In this document: piece after piece, positions 38,301-50,300 of the stretch
Numbering within the stretch: the first letter of the stretch is position 1
Layout of the letters: each line of letters starts with the position of its first letter
Source of the DNA: Tachypleus tridentatus
Lineage: Eukaryota; Arthropoda; Merostomata; Xiphosura; Limulidae
DNA: 64,000 bases
Assembly: GCF_004210375.1 (NCBI RefSeq)
Contig: NC_134834.1
Coordinates: 18,407,027-18,471,026, forward strand
Reading direction: 5' to 3'
Translations under genes and position numbers: made by a program
The notes under the pieces: generated by a model
What the model was told of the DNA's origin: nothing
The model's input: only the letters and a program-made list of their open reading frames with translations
Database searches by the model: none

Positions 38301-41300
38301 GGGTTCGAGACTGCAGGAATGGTGTTTGCTGTCACCAGGTATAAAAATTTCTGTTTTTCGAAGCCGCCAAGACGATATAACCAAATTCTTTACACAAGTT
38401 GACAATCTCTGTTTCTGTGTTGACATCGAAGGATTGTTCTCTGCTTTGGGTTGTGACCATGACCCGCAAGAGTGGCGTCTCTTTATTGATTCATCAATGT
38501 TAAGCCTCAAAGCTGTTATGTTACATAAAATAACGTTCACCCTTCAATACCTGTTGGCTATGCAGCAGACATTAAAGAAACCTACGAGAACATGGAAATG
38601 TTGCTGAAGCACATCCAGCATAACAAGTACAACTGGAATATCTGTGGAGATCTGAAAGTCGTTGCTGTGTTACTGGGACTGCAGCTCGGCTGTACAGTGT
38701 ACTGTTGTTTCATCTGTTACTGGGACAGTCGTGCCAAAGAGTCACATTGTTCTAGACAGAGCTGGCCACTCCGTGAAAAGTTAGTTCCAGGACAGAAAAA
38801 TGTGGCGCATGAACCGCTTGTCGATCAGGCAAAAAATTTTTTTGCCTCCTCTTCACATAAACTTGGGACTTATGAAGAATTTCGTGAAAGCAATGAACAA
38901 AGAAGGCGAAGGTTTTCGTTATTTAAGACAGATGTTCCCAAGAATAACTGAGGCCAAGATCAAAGAGGGCATTTTTGTTGGCCCTCAGATCAGATATGTT
39001 ATGAGTGACAAGCGGTGTGAAGATCTGTTAGTTAGGCCGGAAAAGATTGACTGGAAAGCCTTCAAAGATGTTGTTTACAATTTTCTTGGCAACTACAGAG
39101 CCCCACATTACATTGAGCTGGTGGACAAACTTCTCAAAGCATACAAAACAATGAAGTGCAACATGTCACTCAAGATTCATTTCCTCCACTCACACTTAGA
39201 CTTCTTCCCCGCAAATCTCAGTGCTGTCAGTAATGAACACGGTGAAGGTTTCACCAGAACATTGCTACAATAGAAAAACGGTATCAGGGCAACTGGAATC
39301 CATCAATGCTTGTTGACCACTGTTGGACACTGCAACGTGATGCACCGGACATTGAATACAAACGAAAATCAGGAGCAAAACACTTTTAATTATGTTGAAA
39401 TTAATAGCGTATTAGAAACATAAACGCAATTAAATACGTTATTGCCGGTAAACAGTTAACTGTCTATTTCTCAAAGTTCGTACGTGATGAAGCTAAACCA
39501 AAACTATATTTGTGCATACCCACCAGGTACCTGTCACAATCAGCAAAAACTTTGCAGGAAGCAAAACTTTTCAAAAAATTGTTATGCAGTGTAATTTATA
39601 TACGCTGCTTGGTTACTAATTAATCGGTTCTGATTTCTAATATATAAATATGAAACAGTTATACGCAATGTACAATGTATGAACGATGTGGAAAATAAAG
39701 ACATTCCTAATATTCAAACTACATTACTTGTTTTAAAAGAAAGAGTTCATATATTTTAATACATATTATCGCAATATTGGGAACCATGCCTTGTTTAGAT
39801 TGGTTTACATCTTGTCCCAAGCCCATAAAAGTGTTAACAATTTTAATACTGTTTTTTTTTCTCTAATTAGCAACACTGTATCTTAAAGAATGAGATATAA
39901 TAAATGTTTCATTTAGTTTTGCCTCATTATTGCAACTAAATAATAATAAACTGCAAAATTAATATTTTAGATGTATTGTGTTATACCAACAGCGCGAGTC
40001 AATTACTGGTAATCACAGTAGAAATGTACGCAAAAATAAAGAAATTATAACAATATTAATAATAATATATTGTAGTACAGAACTACAATAAAACATCAAG
40101 TTGTCTACAAAATTAATTAAGTGTGATAAAAATAAAAAGTTGTCCAACATGTACAATCATTTAGTGTTTCAAGTTTAGCAAAATGCTTGATCATAGAATA
40201 AATTATAATAAATAGTATAACAAATATTAAAACATAGTAATATTAAACAATATTTTTCCGAACCGCTATCAAAGTTTAAAATGTTTAGATTACAATATTC
40301 TAATTACAAAAAAACAGCATCATATACCAGTATTTAAGATTTATTATAAAACTTTGTCTTCCACTTGACACACTGTTTTAGGTCACATTCGTTAGAATGT
40401 TGTACCTTATGGTCGTTCTTCGTTTTGTTACGAATTACTAGATGGCGCACTGAAGCATATATTGTTCACTCGCGTTTAATAAAACGTAACATCTGAGTGG
40501 AAAATGTTCCATTAATAAGTTATCTTACAGTCACTAATTTCTAAGTAAATATAACTACTTATTTACTTAGACACAAAGATAAATAAAAACTTTTAAAAAC
40601 AAAGTTTCTATCCCGGTGGTGTGAGCATAATCTTTAATATAATATTACAGTCGTTAACAGTAAAAAAAAAAAATGTTTCTAATTATTAGGCTTAGTGCGG
40701 ATAAGTCGATAAGAACAAATTCGTTGTTAATAACCACGTTTATTTAGAACAGTACTTAAGTACTTACTAATCGATGGAGCCTTGCATCCAGTAGACCAAA
40801 GGAAACAAGGAAATTGCATCGAGGAAAGCAGGGTGGGGTCTGCAAGACAAAACAATATGTCTATTATCTCAACACAAATTACACGTTTGATACTTACTAT
40901 GTATAGTACAGAATGTGCTTGCACGTCAGTAACGTCTCCCAGATTAACTGAGGATGATTTAATCTAAAATACATAACAGCAATTAGACACCATTATGTAT
41001 AAAGGGAAACAAAAAGCAGATTACTTCGTAATTATTTATTTTGTCCAAACTCAAACGAATACACATTTCCCTCTACGAATTACAATACAAACAGAGAACC
41101 AAACCTATAAATGGACAGAGAATGTGTCGAAAAATATGCAAAAACATTTACAGATGGACATACTCAAAGTTTATTAAGAAAGATGCAGATGAACCTATAA
41201 ATGGACAGACAAATTCGTATATAGAAACGTTAAAGAAATCCATAGATAGACTAGACAAACTATATAGAAAAGATAAAGAAACCTGTAGATAGGCAGACGT

Positions 41301-44300
41301 AAATAGAAAACATAAGTGAACCTACAGGTCGATAAAAATACATAAAATAAATATAGATAAATCTGCAAATGGACAGACGTACCTAAAAATATAAACAAAT
41401 CTACAGATGAACAGTCGTACCTAAAAATATAAACAAATCTACAGATGAACAGTCGTTAATAGAAAAGTTAGTGACAAACCTATAGATGGACAGATGTATA
41501 TAGATGATATAGACGAACCTACAGATGGACAGACGTATATAGAAAAGATATAAGCAAACTTACAAATGAACGAACATACATACAAAAGATATAAACATAT
41601 TTTCAGATGGACAGACATACACAAAATATATAAATAAACCTATAGATGGACAGATGTATGTAAAAGACAAAACAAACCTACAGATGGACAGATGGACATA
41701 GAAAATATGCAGACAAACCTATAGATGGACAGATGTACATAGAAAAGATACAGACAAACCTATAGATGGACAGACATGAATAGAAAATGTATAGACAGAT
41801 CAACTGGTGACACATAATACACAGAAAAGGTATAACCAAGCCTATAGAAGTATAAATAGGTGGAACGTAGAAAGAGGCGTGTAGAAATATTCAGGTATAT
41901 AACCAGGTACGTACAATTAAAAAAAAACACGAAAAGGTTAGAAACCTGAAACAAATTTTAAGGAGTAATGGTTTCTTTTGTTATTGTCTAGTTCAATAAA
42001 TTTAAAAAAAGATAACATACACTTTTTTAAGACTCTTAATTGAAAAGTTATAAAGTGTTTTGTATAACTAACTATAACCTTTGAGCAGTATGTTAAAAGG
42101 TATAAACAAAACAGACGATCCATAAGCATAACAGACAAACACACACGGAAGCTTAAAAATAGGCAGATTCACAGATCGGCTGACATCTATCGGATAATTA
42201 AAACATCAAACGATATATTGTGTAACAATAAATACATACAGATCGATGTACTGGAACTAAATACAACAAAAAGATAGATAAAACGAAAGATATAATACAC
42301 ACACACACAAATATAAAAATATAGAAACACATTCAGATGAAGAAATAAATCATTCGACAGAAAAATATATAGAAAGACAAAAAAGTGTAATATGAACCTA
42401 GATACGAAGAGTATATTATAAACAATAACATAGAGAGATTGGAAGGTTTTTCAGGTTAATAAAAACCTATAGAAAGAGACATATAGAAAGGTATTCACAT
42501 AAATGGAGACAGGCAGACAGAGATAATATATAGGCAGACTTATAAGATACATAGGTAGGCAGACAGATAAACAAAGAGGCACACAAAATTGATTAATCCA
42601 ATCAAAACCCTTAGTCATTAAAGACCTGCTGAAGGTCATACAATTATTTTGTTGGGGGTCACATGACGGCCGCGTGACCTGAGTCATATCTTTACCTTCT
42701 CTCCAAGAGGAGTATGATGGGTCGCAGAGTCTGTGGACTGTGAAAATGTGCTCTTAGAGGGACGATGAAATTGTAGATGCCGTTGCTAGCGTAATCAGCG
42801 GCCAAGATAATACACCGGTTAGGCCAACCATATTCTTTTGCATTGCGGAAGGAACAGTGGTCGCAAACCTACATATATATATATATATATATATATACAG
42901 AAGATATTTTAAATTTCTGTTGTATAGTTGTAACTAAAAAAACAAAAACAACATGCACACGTGGTGCACTACTAGAGATGGTTGTTTAATTGTGAATATA
43001 AGTCAGTTGTGGTTGATCATTACAGTTTAAAAGTGTGCTCGCGACAATAGCTACTGCACTTCAACGCCATTTACATTTATATACTTACATATAAACAACT
43101 TATCTGCCAAATAAAGATATGTAACAGTATTGAAAAAAAGACATACAAATCTAAACTGAACAAAGTTACATTAATTTATACAGGAATAAGGCAAGATGAT
43201 CAAATTCAATACATATATAGGCCTAGTCCGTTGTTACACACTGAACACCATCGAATTCGGTAACATATGACTGTTTAGGCCTAATATCTATTGCTGTAAG
43301 TCGGATTCTGTCCCTCTTTAGGTCTATACCTCATAAATTTTAAATTATTCAAATATATAAAGCTGAAAACTTGAGCTTTGAACTGAAATACAAACCTGAG
43401 TTCATTTATTAAATCATATATGTAAATTCACTAAAATGTTTTCTATATTCAAGCATCAATGTTTTGTAGAGAAGCCACGCATGGATTTGCAATAATTTTT
43501 ATATATATTAATTTCATTTATCGGAATTTGTACAATTATATTTTTATTGAAGCACATACGTGGCAATTATCAAACTTGCAAAAGCAGACGATTCATTGCT
43601 TGGAATATTTTTTTTTATTGAAAGGGAGTAAAGAGTTTTCATCTTGAACTTCCTAAAATGTACAGTATACAATGTAAAACGGGCGTTATTTCTACAGATA
43701 GCATATTAAAGTAAGCCCGTTTAACTTAAAAATTGGATTCGATAACCAACGTGTTTGTCGAGAGAAGAGAGGCGAAAAAGCACAAAATTTATTAACGTTC
43801 TTTTTTATATGTTAAGACGATATTTAGGAACTGCATTAGACACTGCATAAACAGACCTCATCGAACGTTAACGCTCTGCGGGAAAGCAAAACAGATGACG
43901 AAGAAAAAAAAATCGATTCCATATCGCTACAGTCACGTGCCAGCTACTATGATAAAAAAATAGGGGCTTTATTTCGAAAGTAATTGATGAAACGTAAACA
44001 AGCTTGAAAAAGACAGGCTGAACTTGGCAAATCCAAATTCTAGACTGGCATTCGCACAAACTGTAATTGTAAATGTTTTGGGTTAGTTGGTTAAAATTCC
44101 GAAAATATGGCGCCGGTTTCTCTTGGTTTTATTTCGTTGTTGCCAACTGTTCCATGTTTTTCATACTTTTAGGAATTACCGGAACAGAGATAGGGTCGCA
44201 TACTGCTTAAAAATAAATGTACCTGCATTTCTTTCTACTCCTTCTATGCCGTTGAAAGATGGCGTATAATAGTGTAAAATAGAATACAGAATTCATAGGG

Positions 44301-47300
44301 TCGTCCACAATAATGAGTTGAGAATATAACTTGAACAAGTTAGGATTGTTTCCGGTGAAGAACGTGTGTGAAGAGAAATAAATTCTTAATCTGAAAGGCT
44401 CGGCATGGCCAGGTGGTTAAGGTACTGGACTTATAATCAAAGCTTTGCGGGTTCGAATTCCTGTCAAACCAAGCATGCTCGCCCTTTCAGCCGTGGGGGT
44501 GTTATATAGTGACAATCAATCCTACTATTCGTTGGTTAAAGAGTAACCCAAGAGTCGGCAGCAGCTGGTGATGACTAGTTGCCTTCCCTCTAGCCTTACA
44601 CTGCTAAATGAGGGGCCTGACATGGCCATGCGTGTTAAGGCGTGCGACTCGTAATCTGAGGGTCGCGGGTTCACATCCCCGTCGCGCCAAACATGCTCGC
44701 CCTCCCAGCCGTGGGAGGCGTTATAATGTGACGATCAATCCCACTATTCGTTGGTAAAAGCGTAGCCCAAGAGTTGGCGGTGAGTGATGATGACTAGCTG
44801 CCTTCCCTCTAGTCTTACAATGCTAAATTAGGGACGGCTAGCGCAGATAGCCCTCGAGTAGCTTTGTGCGAAATTCAAAAACAAGCGAACAAGCTAAATG
44901 AGGGACGGCTAGCGCAAATAGCCCTTGTGTATCTTTTCGCGAAATTCAGAAAACCAAACCTTAGTTTGAAGTAAAATAGTATTTACGAGTTAATGACCTC
45001 CTGACAAGAATGTTGGGTAAAAAATATAGATTACACTAAAAGGTGAAGCAGAATAGGTTGGTGTGTGACGGAATGTTGACAAGAATTGTCTTATTCTAAA
45101 ACGTAAACGTAAAAAGTCGATGTTAAAACTGAGTAATAGATTTTATATCACAGAAAGTTGTTATGAGGGTTGTTACAACGTTTCACAAAAATAAATTTTA
45201 AACGTTGTGGAAAACCACCAGAAATTAACGGATTTGTAGAGTTTGTTTGACGCAACTTGGCCTGTTTAGCCTGTTTGTTTTAACACAGAGCTATGCGATC
45301 TGTCTAAAGCGAGGAATCAAAATTTAAATTCTAGCGTTTTAAGCCTATAAACTTACAGATAACCCACCGGAAGCTGTTTGATCTCATTTTGGAAGTGAGT
45401 GCAGTAGGTGTGTGTCTGAGAAGATATGGGAATAACTGAGGATTCGTTAAATTCACGAATTGGTGTAAAAGTAGTTGAACTCTGTCCCAAGTATCATAGC
45501 AGAAAAGTTGTTACATGTAAAATTTCAAAACGATACAACAGTCATTATAAAATTTTTATATATTATAATATCTCTTCATCCATTCATCGTCCCATTAAAA
45601 GCACAGAACCATCCAAGAATGTACAAACATCTTCCTAATTCTGGGATGTTCCGTGGTTCTTTCCATTATTTTTGAAATGCTGAGTTTAGAGCCCTGCCAC
45701 CCTTTATTAGATAAACTTATGAACTCGTGTAGCTTTGCGCGAAATTGAAAACAAGACCCGGCATGGCCAGGTGGGTTAATGTGTTAGACTCGTAATCTGA
45801 AAGTCGCGATTTCGAATCCCCGTCGCACTAAACATGCTCGCCCTTTCATGTAATACTAGAGGGAAGGCAGCTAGTCATCACCACCCACCGCCAACTCTTG
45901 GGCTACTCTTTTACCAACGAAGAGTTGGAATGACCGTCTCGTTATAACGACCCCACGACTGAAAGGGCGAACATGTTTGGCGCGACCAGGATTCAAACCC
46001 GCGAGCCTCGGATTACGAATCGAGTTCCTTAACCATCTGGCCATGCCGGGCAAGTAGTTTGGGTTTTATGTAGATGGGTTTAGATTTCTGTGATATAACC
46101 ACTTGCACATTAAAAAACAAACAATTTATTTTGTCTTACTTCTTCCCCAAGTGATTATTGGTAAATTTACGGACTTACAAGTCTAAAATCTTGGGTCAGA
46201 TCCAAAAGAAGCTTTGTACTAAAATAATTTAAATATTTTATCTTACCTGAGCAAGCTGGAGACAGCAAGTTGGTTTCTTCTTTTTTAAAAGATAACATAA
46301 AGTTGGAGCGACTCCAATGTACGGGCTAATTGGAGGAAATCCTTTGACAATCCTATAGTCAAATAAAAAAGCTTATTTCTGCAAGTTAATTCAATATGAG
46401 GTTTTTAATCACGACTGAAACGCTGAGTCAATAATATGTACTTTTGTTGTCTTTTCATGAGGAGGGAAGTTGTGGCATTAGTACCGTTTATTATATCGGA
46501 GACTTACTTGATACTTTTATAATGTTTTACAAACAATACGAAAACTACTAAATTACCTGTTAACCAAGAGAAGTTACGTAGCTAATGGACACTTATTTAT
46601 TTTACAGTTTCCATTTATTTCCTAACTTTACGTGATATCATAATCACACACAAAATGTTCGTGAATAATTCAAGATAGATTCGAAGTACTGAAATAGACG
46701 ACTTTTCAGGTTATGAATAAAAACTCAGTAATAACTGAGCCAAGACAGGAACAGTCCATTAGATTAAGAACTCTACAATGTATTCACTGTCTCCAATGTC
46801 GAAGAAACATAAACGTTCAAATAAGTTTTGAATATTTGTATTTTACTGGCAGGTCAAAGTTCAGCATCAGATCCAAAAGGGCCATAAACGTTCGAATAAG
46901 TTTTGAATATTTCTATTTTACTGGCAGGTCAAAGTTCAGCATCAGATCCAAAAGGACCATAGAGTCACATTGTTGTACTTGTCTTTCAAGGTTTCTTCAA
47001 AGCTAGAACGAATTAACCCTCTTTAACACATCAATATAGAAGTACATCTAGATAGTGGAACATTTGAAAACAGTGTATCACGTATCTAGAAAGAGGTCCA
47101 GATGTGTGTACAGCTTACAAACATTAGTCCTTATTCGCACACACTAGCGCACGCTTCTCTGTCGTACAGGGCATTAAAAATTAATTGGAGAAAGTTGGCT
47201 TTATTCATGCGTATTGTGTGAATACTCGTTTTAAGTATTTCTAAGTATCAGATTATTTTAATACACTTGTTGACAACTAACCTAAGTTGTTGTAACTGTT

Positions 47301-50300
47301 GTTACTTACTCGCAGTTTTCTGCAGGTGTAATCCACGGAATGTCCAAATATTTTTCTTCCTCTTCGTTCAATGTTCCATCAAGGCCTTCATCATCTGGTG
47401 TAAAGTCGTCATTACCCATCATGGCTGGCACTGGAGCTATACTAGGACGTTTTCCTTGCGAAGAACAGTAGCTGTCTATTCCCGCCACACCATCCAGCGT
47501 GGGAACATCCAGGTGATGTTTTTTATTTAAGTCAAACGCCATTTTGGACTTGATAGGTGAAAGTTCGAAATAACTGTCTGGGGAAACTACAGTACAATTA
47601 CAGATACGTTCAAAAGTGTATAAAATAAAAACAACTAAAGTAATGCAGGAAAAGAACATTAAAAAGCTTAACAAACAATTATAAGAAAACTCATCTAAAG
47701 AGTGAGTTGAAATAAAACAAACACTTCGGTCTCATGAAGAGACCTGATGATAATTCTGTTTAATACGTGATAGACTCTGCTTTTCTGAAACTTCTGTTTG
47801 TCTTGTAACAACACAACATGCCTCAGGTAAGATGTGTTAAAAATGTTTCTTAACAATATTGTTGCTTGATTTACTCAAATATTACAATCATTTCTCAACA
47901 TTCTCACTCCATGATTTACTCAAATATTACAATCATGTCTTAACATTCTCACTCCATGATTTACTCAAATATTACAATTGTTTCTTAACATTCTCACTCC
48001 ATCATTTACTCAAATATTACAATCATTTCTGAACATTCTCACTCCATGATTTACTCAAATATTACAATCGTTTCTCAACATTCTCACTCCATGATTTACT
48101 CAAATATTACAATCGTTTCTCAACATTCTCACTCCGTGATTTACTCAAATATTACAATCATTTCTGAACATTCTCACTCCATGATTTACTCAAATATTAC
48201 AATCGTTTCTCAACATTCTCACCCCATGATTCACTCAAATATTACAATCATTTCTTAACATTCTCACTCCATGATTTACTCAAATATTACAATTGTTTCT
48301 TAACATTCTCACTCCATGATTTACTCAAATATTACAATCGTTTCTCAACATTCTCACTCCATGATTTACTCAAATATTACAATCATTTCTTAACATTCTC
48401 ACTCCATGATTTACTCAAATATTAGAATCATTTCTTAACATTCTCACTCCATGATTTACTCAAATATTAGAATCATTTCTTAACATTCTCACTCCATGAT
48501 TTACTGAAATATTACAATCATTTCTTAACATTCTCACTCCGTGATTTACTCAAATATTACAATAATTTCTTAACATTCTCACTCCATGATTTACTCAAAT
48601 AATACAATCATTTCTTAACATTCTCACTCCGTGATTTACTCAAATATTACAATTGTTTCTTAACATTCTCATTCCATGATATATTCAAATATTACAATCA
48701 TTTCTAAACATTCTCACTCCATGATATACTCAAATATTACAATCGTTTCTCAACATTCTCACTCCATGATTTACTCAAATATTACAATCATTTCTTAACA
48801 TTCTCACTCCGTGATTTACTCAAATATTACAATCGTTTCTAAACATTCTCACTCCATGATTTACTCAAATATTACAATCGTTTCTCAACATTCTCACTCC
48901 GTGATTTACTCAAATATTACAATCGTTTCTCAACATTCTCACTCCGTGATTTACTCAAATATTACAATTGTTTCTTAACATTCTCACTCCATGATTTACT
49001 CAAATATTACAATCATTTCTTAACATTCTCACTCCATGATTTACTCAAATATTAGAATCATTTCTTAACATTCTCACTCCGTGATTTACTCAAATATTAG
49101 AATCATTTCTTAACATTCTCACTCCATGATTTACTGAAATATTACAATCATTTCTTAACATTCTCACTCCGTGATTTACTCAAATATTACAATCATTTCT
49201 TAACATTCTCACTCCATGATTTACTCAAATATTACAATCATTTCTTAACATTCTCACTCCATGATTTACTCAAATATTACAATCGTTTCTAAACATTCTC
49301 ACTCCATGATTTACTCAAATATTACAATCGTTTCTCAACATTCTCACTCCATGATTTACTCAAATATTAGAATCATTTCTTAACATTCTCACTCCATGAT
49401 TTACTCAAATATTACAATCATTTCTTAACATTCTCACTCCATGATTTACTGAAATATTACAATCATTTCTTAACATTCTCACTCCATGATTTACTCAAAT
49501 ATTACAATCATTTCTTAACATTCTCACTCCATGATTTACTGAAATATTACAATCATTTCTTAACATTCTCACTCCATGATTTACTCAAATATTACAATCA
49601 TTTCTTAACATTCTCACTCCATGATTTACTCAAATATTAGAATCATTTCTTAACATTCTCACTCCATGATTTACTGAAATATTACAATCATTTCTTAACA
49701 TTCTCACTCCGTGATTTACTCAAATATTACAATTGTTTCTTAACATTCTCACTCCATGATTTACTCAAATATTAGAATCATTTCTTAACATTCTCACTCC
49801 ATGATTTACTCAAATATTAGAATCATTTCTTAACATTCTCACTCCGTGATTTACTCAAATATTAGAATCATTTCTTAACATTCTCACTCCATGATTTACT
49901 GAAATATTACAATCATTTCTTAACATTCTCACTCCGTGATTTACTCAAATATTACAATCATTTCTTAACATTCTCACTCCATGATTTACTCAAATAATAC
50001 AATCATTTCTTAACATTCTCACACCGTGATTTACTCAAATATTACAATCATTTCTTAACATTCTCACTCCATGATTTACTCAAATATTACAATTGTTTCT
50101 TAACATTCTCATTCCATGATATACTCAAATATTACAATCATTTCTAAACATTCTCACTCCATGATTTACTCAAATATTACAATCGTTTCTCAACATTCTC
50201 ACTCCATGATTTACTCAAATATTACAATCATTTCTTAACATTCTCACTCCATGATTTACTCAAATATTACAATCATTTCTTAACATTCTCACTCCATGAT

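Noticed and set aside
37902..38540. 212-residue open frame on the minus strand
   Set aside because: It is the antisense shadow of the intronless pseudogene, whose plus-strand frames carry the conserved protein. The minus frame matches nothing I know.
40727..40924. Minus-strand frame reading through the SLO2 exon 9 region ([14 protein letters not shown])
   Set aside because: Wrong frame: only the frame giving [16 protein letters not shown] fits the phases of both neighbouring exons and the KCNT match.
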